Origin: Chytridium lagenaria | Taxonomy: Eukaryota > Chytridiomycota > Chytridiomycetes > Chytridiales > Chytridiaceae | Assembly: GCA_025449115.1 (NCBI GenBank) | Contig: JAHLKC010000063.1 | Span: forward strand, 1-64,000 | Direction of reading: 5' to 3' | Length of the DNA stretch: 64,000 bases | Shown here: positions 9,675-21,376 of the stretch, piece by piece | Numbering within the stretch: position 1 is the stretch's first letter | How the letters are laid out: every line of letters begins with the position of its first letter | Program-made: the position numbers and the translations under genes | Notes under the pieces: model-generated | Databases searched by the model: none | Told to the model about the DNA's origin: nothing | Seen by the model: only the letters and a program-made list of their open reading frames with translations

Positions 9675-11000
9675 AACTTTTGGGATTTGTTGGGGGGTGA
9701 AGAAAGGGAAGAGACGGCGCTAGGCGGGTGGTAGAGAGGGTTCGATTGGGTAAATGTAGGCTTGATTAAATAAAAGTGGTTGCTTCAGGTAGTCGCTCTG
9801 TGGTGACCACCTTTTGGCGCCTTAACTCCCCAAGGAGGTTCTGTGGAAAGAGAGAAAGTGAAAAAAGTATCCGTCAGCCTCATTTCTCAGCACTGTATCC
9901 AAAGATCCTTTGAAAGAAAACGACGAGAGCAGCATGCTTACCAGGCGGAAGAATCCCCGAATGGAGACTATTGATAAAGGGTGGCGAAGTGGGAAAAAGT
10001 GAGGCGGAAGGGTCAGTAAAAAGGGAAAAAAAAAGTAGAGAACACCTCATCTGATGTCTCAAACATCAAGAAAAAACGCAATGAAACAAGTATCCGTCGA
10101 CGGCAGAGAAGCAAAAGATTATACCTGTAGTTGTTTTGTGGCGACGTGATCACGATGCGCTGTAGGGCTCCCCCTCAGCGCTAGCACAATAAACTGGCCG
10201 TGGGCCTGGAAGGAGAGAAACCTCACAAAAATAGCGAATAAACAACACAGAGAGCAAGCGGAAGCAGCAGATTGAATTCTGTCGCTTGTGCGTGCGTGCA
10301 GGGTAATTAGCTTGTTGGCTAAATGGATCAAATGCTGTAAAGGAGTCTGGGTAGAAACAATAAAGAGGTGACAACGGCTTCAAAGGCGCTAAAGAGGCAG
10401 CAGCACACGAAAAGGTAGAAGAGACTGTGGTGGTGGTGAGTAAGAAAGAGAGTTGCAAGTTGGATGTTGGATCGAACGAACGATTTCTGCGAAATGGGGG
10501 TGGGAGGGGGGGAAGATGTGAAGTTGGTTTTTATGCCGTACTTTTTTTTTTTCTTCCCTCTCTTTTCTTTTTTGAGTGGTCGGTCTTCAAAAAAAAAAAA
10601 TGTAGGTTTGGATATTCATCACGCAATCTACCGCAAGGTAGAAAGGGGGTGCTCTTTACTCTGCCCTCGGAAATATTTTGAATCCTACCTGCCTATGAAG
10701 GTCAGCTGGGGTTAAAACCTTAAATCACAGGACAAAGAAAATCTTGTTTCTACCAAAGGAATGATATTAATAAATAATTTTATAAAAAAAAGTATCAGTG
10801 CATAACGCGTACTATAAAAATAATTAAATAAATTATTAAGGATCATCGTACTCCTAGGCACCTGAAAGAAAGGAGGGGGAGTGGGGGTGGAGATGGATGG
10901 TCTTTTCTCTTCTGGAAGAGCTTTACAAAGTTAAGTCAGAAACAGCTTTCACATAACGGTCTCTGTCCAAGATTGGCCGGAACATTATTTGATTACTTGA
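9675..11000. other. intergenic / ODC 5' leader
   Basis: Probably promoter and leader of the decarboxylase gene transcribed leftward. It holds short frames without domain features, a T run near 10540-10551 and an A run near 10591-10600. No convincing exon was found. Confidence 0.4.
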
Positions 11001-11243
11001 TCAAGCCCTTAAATAAAGAGCCTCGAACATTTGTAGAGATCCATCAGGTAAATATTCGTCAATCACGCTATTGATCTGTCGTTTAACCCGCGAGACGCGT
11101 ATGCAGCTCTCGGTGAATGCCGAAATACGGTTTTCGATCACCTCAATTTCTGTGGTTAACGTATTGGAGACACGACGAAGGTTTTCAAATCGCGATTGCT
11201 GTCGTATTATCTTTCGTCTCCGCAAAAACAACATAATGGGCAA
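11001..11243 (-). CDS. small hypothetical protein, 80 aa
   Basis: An ATG-to-stop frame of 80 residues, Arg/Glu-rich, with a heptad-like stretch in the middle (LTTEIEVIENRISAF) that could be a short coiled coil. No family was recognised. It lies between the decarboxylase promoter and the 3' end of the first cyclin gene, on the same strand as both. It could also be a terminal exon of a longer gene or chance. Confidence rests only on composition. Confidence 0.3.
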   Translation of the reverse strand: MPIMLFLRRRKIIRQQSRFENLRRVSNTLTTEIEVIENRISAFTESCIRVSRVKRQINSVIDEYLPDGSLQMFEALYLRA

Positions 11244-11319
11244 CGTAGTCTCTGACTGTATTATTCATTCGTGAATAAACTACAAGACGGAAAATAACAT
11301 ACGCCAAAAAAAAAAGGCC

Positions 11320-13783
11320 TTAATTAAAAGAGATCAGAAAAAGCGTTAACCATGCATCAAAAAAAAAAATGTGGACCGGTAACAGTCCCATTACATGTGT
11401 GAAGAGAGTGTTGGATCTAAACAATGACAGAACCACTAAATTCCGTTGCTTCTGCCATTGAATTCTCCCATCCGTTTGCTGGCCACACATTTGTTGGTGT
11501 AGATCCACGCCGTGCCGCCACGGCCGCGGGAAGGGAGGGCAGGGTGACTTTGCACTTTGCGCTGACGAAGAGTCGACCATAGCGAGCGCGTGGAACCTTG
11601 GGCTCGACACCCCGTGTTGTTGAAACATGGGGTGCGGCATTTCATGGGTGGTTGATGTGGCAAAGTTTGGCGGGGGGAGGTAGAGGTGGAGTTGTGACGA
11701 TGGGGAAGGATTGAATGGAATCGAGTTGTTTTGGGAAAAGGATGTCATGGGGTTTGGGGTCATGGCGAAAGGCCTCAGAGGGGATGTGGTGGATCTGTCA
11801 GATGTACCTGTTGGAGTTGTCGGAAAGGTGGAGTGGAGAGTTGGTGTAAGAGCAAGACCGTATGCTTTGGAGGCTGTGGCGGTGAAGGCGTCCAAGGTGG
11901 ATGGGTTGAGAGATGGGAGTGGCGACATTGTTGTTGGTGTTGAGGCTGACGGGATCGTCAGGAATGGGTGGGGGAGTGTAGCTGATACACTGGGCAAGGT
12001 TTTTGGAAGGGATACATTAGGTGTAGCTTCGTTGATGATGGGAGCAGAGTCATGGGATGGGGTGAAGGAGACAGAAGGTATCGAAGGGTTCTGTTGTGCG
12101 GCATGTGTGGCACCCACGTACTCGTTTAAACTGCGTGGTAACTCCATGTTCCAGCTGGGCTGCAACTGTGCCTGGGCAGTCACTGGCACAGGCCGTCTGA
12201 TCGACGTCTCCACTCGGAGTTGGGCAGGTCGATGTTGACGATACCTCCCTGTATTCGATTCTAACAAACCGGCATCCTGATACGACTCCCTCACCTCAGT
12301 AGGAGCTACGGAAGCCATTGCATTCGGTATCTGGGTCCTGTACAGGTATGACGCTTGCCAACGTTCCGAGGTTTGGTACGATTGAGCCCTAGGATCAGGC
12401 GTCGGCACACCTTCTTCCTCCCTTCTTCAGACCCACCCGCCTTTCGCTTCCGTGTCCGTTCGTCATACGCCATCTCAACTCCCATCTGCGCCTCACCTTG
12501 CGACCTCTCCACAAACCCCATCTCAGAATACCTCATTGCCGAAGCCTCCATCACCTTATTCTCCGTCCGCACCCTAAACTTCCTTCTTTGGGCTCTAAAC
12601 TCATCCGTCTCTCCATACGTCTCTGCATTCCACGCCACCGTCGTCGCCACCAGATTCGCACCTGCCGCTACACCATTCGAACCACACGTTGCCGAAACCG
12701 GTGACGGCAACCCTCCAACAACAGCCACGTCCTTCCCTCCAGAATTTAAAGCAGCCGCCGTAACCGCCGCAACCGCCAAAGATCGATTCCACTCTCTCGC
12801 CAACGCCTGCACCCCTCTACAAAATGATATATACTCGGCTTCATTCACATAAAGGTTGAACCCAATCAACGCTAAAAACCTTGCCTCCAACGATGACAGC
12901 ATCCCAGCACCCAATCCAAGGATCTGTCCCCACACGCGGTTGCCGTAAGGCGCGTCATCGCTGTATTTTTGGGCGAGAATTAAAGCCACCGAGAGGACAC
13001 GGGCTTCTTCGTTGGTCATGCTGAATGACGTAAAGGAGGTGCGGGAAGGGGTTGCGTTGGCAAAAAGGCGGGAGGATGGCCAGGTGGGACCTTCCATGGG
13101 TGTGAGGCGACGGAGTTGGGAAGGGTGCCGCGAACGGGAAGATGCGGATTCGCTTTCGGCTTGAATCATGAGCAGTCGACGAAGGCGTTGGGTGTATTTA
13201 ATGGCGAGAGTGATAACGGGGAGAGGCATTCGCGTGATTTCAAGAATGTTCTAATGAAAACAAAAAAAAAAAAATATATGAATTAGCGTTTACGCTTTCA
13301 ATGAAAGGAAAATTGAACATTTCTTACTTGTACATAAACGACGAGAAAGGGATTCATTTTGCATTCCAGCGTTTCAGCGAGGCTGTTGGATGACCAAACA
13401 TGGACAAAGAGGACACAAATAAATCTTGAAAGCCTTGGGATCTGTTCTCGTCCTGTTTATCAAAGGCAACATAGAATCAGTCTCAGCCCGAAATGAATGT
13501 CCGTTCATGACGATTGTCTTTAAAATAAAAGTCGTAAACTCACCATATCCTGGATTCGGTAGGTGTACCTTCACCATTTTTGGTGGACACTTGAGCGCCA
13601 ACGTCTCCCTCTTCCCTTCTCCCTTTGCGGCCTTAGCGGCCTCCTCCTCCGTCTTAATTGATAAAACTGTTGCGGGTCCATTTGTTGTTGAGAGGTGGGT
13701 GGACAGGATCGTGCGTTTGAAGAAGTTGCAGTAAGGGGAGTCGGTGGTTCCAATTCACTAGCTCTCTGATAAACCGTCGTCAT
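11320..13783 (-). CDS. Pho80-like cyclin, copy 1
   Basis: A cyclin of the Pho80/Pcl type, which in fungi activates a Pho85-like kinase. Exons: 13544-13783, 13328-13382 and 13250 leftward, with introns 13383-13543 and 13251-13327. The cyclin box reads NPFLVVYVQNILEIT, then MPLPVITLAIKYTQRL, RVLSVALILAQKYSDD, VWGQILGLGAGML, SLEARFLALIGFNLYV and YISFCRGVQAL. A long Ser/Pro/Thr-rich tail follows. Frames break at single bases: one base is missing in an A run (complement of 13357-13360), one in a T run (complement of 13663-13666), and one near 12408 where the frame passes into the tail. The exact C-terminus (near 11320-11500) is uncertain. A second cyclin of the same type lies 3 kb further right on the same strand. 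Confidence 0.75.
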
Positions 13784-14663
13784 ATTTCCTTCTCTGAACC
13801 CCCAATGTCCTTTTAATGGCTTTCTTGATCACGTCGTCCTCGTCCAGCGAATGCACACAATCAAGAAAATAAAAAAAAGAAAGAATAGCGTCTGAACCGA
13901 AAAAGGAAAAAAAGGTCAAGCGGTTTTGTACAGTTTGGGGATCCTTTCATCTTTCTATTTATTTTCCTCTTCCCTCTTTCTCTTTCTTAAACACCCTGAT
14001 CTCGATAAAAGCGGGCAGGACTCGACCCAAAAGATGATAGGACGTAAAGTTGGAACCTTCTAACGCCCGAAAAAAGAATACGGGTACGCGTTTTTGCACC
14101 ACGAGACTTTAAAAAGATTCGGCCTCTCCTCACAGAACAAATTGTATAATTAGATGTGTTTTGGGGGGTGGGTGAGGATATGTGTAAACAGAGAGTAAAC
14201 TCTCGTACAATCAAAATTCGAGAAAACAGGTTCTCTGCAAATCCAAAAAAGGAGTCTGATACGTTCAGAGAGAGGAGTTCCAGTCAGGCGGATGATATAG
14301 AAGGGGTGAGGTTGTTTTTTTTTTCGACGGTGAACCGGATTGGATGCCAACGTGCTTGATATATTCTTGTTTGTTCTTGGGGAAATTGATTGGGACGTGG
14401 GAGGGAGGAGGGCGACGCGGTGTTTGGGTGTGATCAAATGTATTTTTTAAATGTGGCGTTCAATGTAATGTGTTCAAACCGGGTTTAGGAGGATATCGAT
14501 TAATATCCAGCGGGAGGTAATCGGTAGACTTGGGTGTCTTTGTATGTTCTACTTTTAACTAGGAAATAAATAGCCTGGCTTCCATCCAAAGATATAAAGT
14601 TATCATTTCGTCTTTATCAGTCCATATTAATTTTCTGACACTAACGATCGCCGCTTGACCGTT
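13784..14663. other. intergenic
   Basis: Upstream region of the first cyclin gene, A/T-rich with pyrimidine tracts. No gene or clear repeat was seen. Confidence 0.4.
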
Positions 14664-15154
14664 TTTTATTTTATTGCTTTTTTGGACGAGAATTGGCAAA
14701 AAAGTTCTACCATTGCAACGTTCTCTTACCGTACTTCATTATATCATTCCAGCGACTGCTCTACCTACCTCTTCAAACTCCACCGCCATCAATGAAAACC
14801 ACTCACATCTCGTATATATCAATGATTAATTTCACTCCTAGCCAACTGCGTGTCATATGGAATATAAAGAGAACCCGCAAGGCACAGTTAATAATTCGAC
14901 GGTATATCCACTTTTTATTACTTATTTAAACGAGAATTTCCCAAATTGAAAAGTTATACCATTACAACCCGCTCTTACCCTACTCCATATCATTCCAACT
15001 ACAACTCACTCCTTCAAACTCCGCAGCCGATGCATCGATCTAAACCACACACGTATCTCGTATATATCAATGACCTTACAAGTTTTACTTCAAGCCAAAT
15101 GTGTGTCATATAAAAATAAAGAGAACCCGCAAGGCACAGGCAATAAATCAACGG
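14664..15154. repeat. degenerate tandem duplication, about 243-bp unit
   Basis: Copy 1 (about 14664-14902) and copy 2 (about 14910-15154) run in parallel. Shared blocks in order are acgagaatt, ctcttaccctact or its variant, catatcattcca, cttcaaactcc, tctcgtatatatcaatga, gtgtcatat and aaagagaacccgcaaggcacag, then a shared c/gacgg end. Coding is not conserved. It is an old local duplication, or a dimer of a non-coding repeat. Confidence 0.75.
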
Positions 15155-16834
15155 CATCCTCATAGTGCCGGACATCAACACGTGCGGAAGTCCTCCATTG
15201 ATACATTATCCAATTAATGTAAAGTCTCAAAAATATATCGGCGGCCAAACACCAAAACATGAAAAAAAGCAGTGCCAACAACACGGCCTCGGGCAGCTTA
15301 TTTCAAATAGAATTCGTCATAAAAAATAATAATCATTCCTTGAAGTGGTGTTTGAGGTCAACAAAACTCTACAATTGCAGTGGCTTCCTTTTGGCTCTCC
15401 TGCAACCAGCCTCTGGAAAAAAAAGCACTTCTATTAAAAATACGTTTCGTAAACGACACCTTCAAAAAAAGGCTTATAACAGTAAGCCGCCATCAAACCT
15501 CGTCGACATCTTACTAAAAAGGTGAATCCTTGCACAAACCTCAACGCACCTATTCCTGATTCCCACAAATACTTTCCGTTCGTCAGCACTCCCACTTTGA
15601 AGAGCAGCTGTGCGCGCCATTACCAAAATTGATTCATTGGACTTTCTGCTTCAAAGAGTCCAACCCCTCTACTCCACCCCAAAAATAAAACCCACCACAA
15701 ACTCTCCCACATTAACCCATTTTCAACAAATTAAATATTTTTAAAACATCTATAACGCGCATGAACGGTAAGGTCATCAGCAAAAGCAGAATAATGGTTA
15801 ATGACCTCATCCACTGCGCGCTCCTACAACAAAAATGACTCACTTAACGCACCCCCAAGTAGCCTATCCACCAAAAGACTCATCAAGAATCATAGACACC
15901 ATCGCAGACACCCACAAACACACACTGAAAACCGATTGCCCTCCCCATATTCTAAACCCGTCCGACTCACCAAAGAAGCCTCTCTACGGAATTTTGCCCT
16001 CTCCGAAAACCCAATACCCCTCCACCTTAATAAACCCGCCCGACTCACTTTAGAAGCCTCTCTACGGGATCTCTAGCCCTCTCCGAAAACCAAACACCCC
16101 TCCACCTTCTAAACCCGCCCGACGCACCCCTACAAAGCCTCTCCACCTCACTCAAAGACTCGTAGAACATTTCCCCCTCACAGCCACCACCCGCGTACAC
16201 AAAACACAACAGGAATGCTCATCATATGCAAAAAAAAAAACCCGACCGACAGAAGCCTCCCAACTCATCAAGAGCTGACATGTTATCCCCCCTCACCAAC
16301 ACCCAACGCATCCTCCCTGAACAAACCAACACCCCTTCCTTTCCAAAGCCTCCCATAAACAAAAAAAAAAACGCCTTCAAATCCATCAAAGCAGCACCCA
16401 TCAAAGCAGCACCAACACCACAAACACAAAAAACCCTTCACTGCCCAAAAACCCACCCAAAAAAAACAAACACTAAAAAATTGACAAGCCCCCTTTCCTA
16501 ACCGTCTTTTTCACGCGGAAATACCAGAAGCGTCCATAACCCAATGCGCCCATTTTCCTTTGCTTTCGCGGAAACCCCCCCACCCACCTCCTCCTCCTCC
16601 TCGTTTGCAATTTTATGCAAGAGGGAGGATGGGACACAGAAAATATAGATAATTAGGTTACGGTAGCTGCGTAGCATTGTTTTGTTTGGGATCAAAAGCT
16701 TGGTTTTCTTATATTTCATGGTCGTTATTATCGTAACCAAAACGAAAAGAAACAAAGGAGTCACAATGAACAAAATGTATACAGGAATTGGGGGGAAAAG
16801 GGGGGTGATTTATGAGACGAGGGGAGGTGACGCG
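15155..16834. other. intergenic between the repeats and the second cyclin
   Basis: Apart from the 78-bp tandem repeat, this is C/A-rich low-complexity sequence with several A runs of 8 or more bases. Short plus-strand frames are present, but none has domain features. Confidence 0.4.
15954..16150. repeat. tandem repeat, 78-79 bp unit, about 2.5 copies
   Basis: aaacccgyccgac recurs at 15954, 16032 and 16111, each time followed by gaagcctctctacgg (or a close variant), gccctctccgaaaac and acccctccacctt. The first two units stay in one reading frame (26-residue repeats with RLTKEASLR and RLTLEASLR), but the third does not. Confidence 0.75.
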
Positions 16835-18284
16835 TTAGGATACCGTGTCCGATACGGGAGTTAACGGCATCGCGCCAGTCATCCTGGTTCGATTGACATC
16901 ACTATAGGGTGTGATAGGAGCCGTATACGGGGACGGAAACGCCAACGTCACAGATGGTTGATACGGTGACTGCATTGACAAGACGGGAGAAGTTACGACT
17001 GAACTCATAGGCGAAGAAACCGGAGACGTGGCGTGTCTTTTCTTGAGCGACTCTGCGACATAAGTAGACGCGTTCCAACCTTCCGCCCAATCGTGGGGTG
17101 TTGGGGGACGTGGTGCGGTTTCCATGCGGACGGCGAGACTGCGGACGGCTTCGCCGAACCAGTGGAGTTCAGTGTCGGAGGGATGGGAGACGTTGTGGTT
17201 GAGGGTTGAGAGGATGTCGCGTTCGAGGGTGACGAGGGGGAGGTGGTGGAGGGAGGGGGTGGTGAAGGGGTGGTGAGGAGAGAGGGGTTGTTGGAGCTGT
17301 TGTGGAAGTGAGGGATGGAGGGGAGGAAGAAAAGGAAGGGTCAGGTGTGATTCGCCGTTTTTTCGTCGGGGAGGTGGATATGTCTTGCTGCTGGTTTTGG
17401 TGTTCTTGGAATGTTGAAGCGGTGGAGGTGAATGAAGGGGTTGTTGAATAAAGTTTAGCGGCAGTGGCCCATCGTTTTGCTCCTGGAGCGGCGTCGCATG
17501 CGATTTTAGTTGCAATCATGAGAGCGGCGAGAAACATGTGTTCAGGAGCTGCCGCGTCGTTATCGAATGTACATTTGCAGGTTTCTGGGAGACATGATGT
17601 GAGAATAGCGCCCACGTGTGGAGCTGAACGGGTACGCTTTCGGTCAAAAGGACGGTCGATGAGGGTTTGATGGGCTTGCACTTGAAGGGATGGGGACGAG
17701 TGTGAGTGGAAGAGAGGGTTCGTGTTGGGACATGTGCAAGGGTTTAGGGTTTTGAGATGATCTCTGGCTGCGGCGTAACGGTCAATGATGAGGAGGGCGT
17801 TGAGGATGATGGGGAGGCAGACCCCTGATGAAGCTGCACAGCGGGAGCTGAGAGCTCTGTGGATGGTTTGGATGCCTTGTGTTTGGACATGGTGGTGGTC
17901 TGGGGCCGATGGTCGGGATGTGGCGCTGCGATCGTGACGAAATTGAGGAGACGTGCAGTGTGTAGATGGAGAAGGGTAGAGAGTGGATGGTGACGATGGA
18001 TTTATGTTGTGGCTATGCACTTGACGATCATATGTATGGGAGTGGTTGGCAAAAGGGGAAGAGGGAGGCGATGAAAAGTAGCATTGGGAGCGAGATGTAG
18101 AAGATGAACGTCGGTCGTATCTCAAGAGAAAGTGAACCAAATTCCAGACAAAGCGTGAAAACTTGTAAGGATCCGGTGATGCGACAGCAGCAGCAGCAGC
18201 AGCATGATGGGATTTCACGTCAGGCATATTTGTGTGAGATCCAAGACTTGAGCTTCGTTCACGTCCTCCAGTGAGGACAGTCAT
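16835..18284 (-). CDS. Pho80-like cyclin, copy 2
   Basis: Starts at the ATG at 18284. After a Ser/Ala-rich N-terminus come DPYKFSRFVWNLVHFLLRYD and, further on, GVCLPIILNALLIIDRYA, HMFLAALMIATKIACDA and KRWATAAKLYS. In another frame come LVTLERDILSTLNHNVS and ELHWFGEAVRSLAVRM. Together these match the Pho80/Pcl cyclin fold. The order is right but the frame changes once between about 17230 and 17330, inside a C-rich stretch, probably by a one-base error. A long insert (Ser/Pro/His) separates the first helices. The gene is single-exon as far as seen. It lies in tandem with the other cyclin but is very divergent from it. Confidence 0.68.
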
Positions 18285-18687
18285 TTCCGATAAAAAAGTT
18301 GAGCGTGGATGACAGCAGACCAGACGCTGTTGATAGTTGCGGTTATGCTTTTGTAAGGTGGAGGTGGGGGATGAGTTGAAGCCAGACCGAATATCTCTAC
18401 TAGCTATGTGAATGGAATGGTAAAAGTGTTTGGAGTCGAACGGTGTGTAGGTAAAAGTAATAGAGACGGATATCTTTTTTCCTCACTCTTCTACACTACA
18501 GTCCACTCCCCTGTAATAAGGTAATATACAAGTCGACCATGAGCAGGTCATTATTACTGTTTATTAATATTTATATATATAAATAAATACATTTTTACGA
18601 TCCAAATACGATCCTTCTCCTATTTAATTAATTAAATAATTCATTCATTCATTAAATAATAAAAACAGCTGCGCCCAAAGCAGCTAA

Positions 18688-18743
<56 letters not shown>

Positions 18744-18853
18744 AATAGACAGACAGGGAGGGAGGGAGGAGAGAATGAAGAAGAAGAAGAAGAATAAAAA
18801 GATCAATATTTACTTTCCCTAGGGTTTCTTTCTTACTTACTTATTCAATAATA
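18285..18853. other. cyclin promoter and (AATA)n microsatellite
   Basis: Upstream region of cyclin copy 2. From about 18685 to 18746 a tetranucleotide taaa/ataa repeat runs almost without interruption. It is followed by gacagacaggga-like and gaagaagaag stretches. Confidence 0.6.
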
Positions 18854-19336
18854 GAGAGTTTTCGCAAACCAACAATTTCAATTTTTACTTTTCAAATTTT
18901 ATCCTGATTTTTATGATAGTACAAAGCATTTTGCAAACATGAAATATCAAAAATAATAGAAATTTATCCTTTCAAGAGCAAAATGTCGTCATAGCGCCTT
19001 GATTTTTGTCTCTTCGTTGAGATTTGGCCTTCTTCTGGCTGTTTTCATCAACAGGAGCCAAATTCAAATCCATAATTTCCATCACTGCTCATTGGAAGCA
19101 GATCTATGGGACAAAAGGGTTATGGGGAGCTTAGTACGTTAAAAGGTGACGAGGATGGAGGTGAAATGAGGGAATGTGCTAGTGGATGGGGAGGTAGCAG
19201 AAGACCTAAAATATGAAAAATGAAATTAGGATAGCGAGCTCGAATCCTATTTTTTAATGACAAATTTCATGCTAAATTTGAGCTAACCTGAATTTTAGGG
19301 AAAATTTTGGCAAATGTAACGTTTGCGAAAACTCTC
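18854..19336. mobile_element. MITE-like element with 16-bp TIRs and TA target
   Basis: gagagttttcgcaaac (18854-18869) is repeated exactly inverted at 19321-19336. Both ends are flanked by TA (18852-18853 and 19337-19338), the target duplicated by Tc1/mariner-type transposases. The longer direct repeat aataata also flanks both ends. Imperfect A/T-rich similarity continues inward from each TIR. The 483-bp interior has no transposase frame, so it would be non-autonomous. Other copies in the genome would confirm it. Confidence 0.65.
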
Positions 19337-21376
19337 TAATAATATTAATTAAATAAATAAATAAAAAGTTTATTAAACAAAAAGATCAAATTTTACAAGT
19401 TATAAGCACCCTCCTCCCCACACACACACACAACTTGACAACCTGCCCCCCCTCTTTTAATATTAATTAAATAATGATATTAATATGTACTCCCCACAAC
19501 AACCCCCAAATAAAGACAATGAGCAAAAATATGCACTCGTGTCAACCACCCCTAAAGGGAATTATCAGTCAGTACTCTGTCAGTACTCAGTCAGTACTCA
19601 CTACTTATTACCTAGTACTCCGTCACAAACAACAACAACCAAAAAAAAAAAAAAGGTTTTCAAATTCCTAATCAATTTCCTGATCCTAATAAAACAAGAT
19701 GCAAAATGCTCAACTGTCCCAGATTAGGACGCCACTGCTGCTGTTCCCTTTAAAGGGGCCTTCTGCCTTTTTCATGTTTAATTAACTTCATTTCATACCG
19801 GAAAACAACAGCAAGAGGACAGCTGGCAGTCCACCAACAAAGAAAAAGGCGCCCAAAAGCCCCTCACCCTTCTCTCTCTCTCTCTCTTCCCCACAAGCGC
19901 CCCTTCAGACCTTTAAAGCAAATTCTACCGCTCCACTTGACACTTTAATGGTTGGTAAAATTGCATACGTAATTGAAGAATAAACAGTAGTATTGGGAAC
20001 AAAGTTGGCTTTACGTAAGAGCTTTTTCTTTGTATTTAGAAAGGCAATGTGGTGGACTTTTGATGGTGGTAAGAGTGGGTGAAGGGTTCGTGAATGTAAT
20101 AAAAGTCAAGCCACAACAAAAGCTCCCTCGCAACGTACACCCCATAAAGCAACTTTTTTGTATGCCATGACGGCCTCCTTCCAATGTTATAATTTTCCGC
20201 TACATCATGTGTGTATAACTATATATGAGGGAACAGAGGGTTGCAATGAAGCAGCATGGCCCTTTTCTGGATAATAGTTTTTTTAAAACATTTTAATTTG
20301 AAATCAGGTGGTTTGTTTTTCCTTCTTTTTTATTTTTGACAATTCCATTCTGTAAGTATTCTTTCACCTCACACAGGCACCCTATAAACAAATACAATAA
20401 CAAGCCTCAAGAAATACCATATGTACCATTGATGAATTATTTTGTTTATTGCCACCCCTGTCTCTCAGCTCTCTTCATACCCCCTAGGCATCTCAAATAC
20501 ACTATCACCTAAAAAACGTCAACACCATCACGTCCTCCTTATCTCAACTCAACGCCCCATTTCTTCCTTCAACACACCCTCACAAACTCACAAGCAACTC
20601 CCGAAAAAAACCCTGAGAAAAATCAAAGAGCTGCGTAGAAAAAAAAAAAAGATAAAAAATTGGACACGGCGTCAAATGCGCAACCACCGCCATATACGGA
20701 CAAAAAAATTCAATCAACACCAAAAAAAGAAATACCATCATAAGCCGCACGAACCCCCAAATTCCGTCATCGGAAATTGTAGGGTTGTGTTGTTGTTTTT
20801 TGTTGCGTGAATAAGCAATAGGGTGAGTGTTTTACCGTTGTGTGAAATGGGTTTGGGGATGGGGGGGAGGACGCGAGGGTAAAACAGCGGAAGTGTGCGG
20901 GCGAGAGGTTATTACTTGGATCGCCACCAGGAATTGCATAAAGTGGGAGTTGGTTGTCTTTTGTCGTCGGTGCTGGTCATGAGGATGGGGATTAAGGATG
21001 GGATGAGCCACCATGCAAAATTCTTTCTCCAAGACAAAAATTTATGCTTCTACGACTATAACGCCTTGTTTGATGCATCATGTAAAGCACAGGTTGATGA
21101 AGGGGCGCGCGCAAGAATAGTAGTCTTTACAAAACACTGGATAGAGGAACCCAGAGGAAGAAAATTGGGAGAGGCGATGAGAGAAACAAACACATAGAAA
21201 ATAGCGTGACAGAAAAAAAAAAAAACACAACGTCAATATAACTAAAATAATATAGAATGATACAATTAGATTTTCACAATAAAGGCTGAAAAACAGCGAA
21301 ACTTGGGGGAAGCCAACAAACAAGTAAAGGTCAAAGGAAAAGAAACAACCCAGCTGGATTTTTTTGAGAATAAAAA
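19337..21376. other. A/T-rich intergenic region
   Basis: No convincing gene. Low-complexity features include a ca repeat near 19421-19433, three direct copies of gtcagtactc at about 19568-19601, and a ct repeat near 19875-19890. Minor frames at 20442-20810 and 20895-21197 have no recognisable features. Confidence 0.4.

Noticed and set aside
10150..10458. Minus-strand 102-codon ORF upstream of ODC
   Set aside because: Low-complexity Ser/Leu composition in the probable ODC leader, with no supporting splice or homology.
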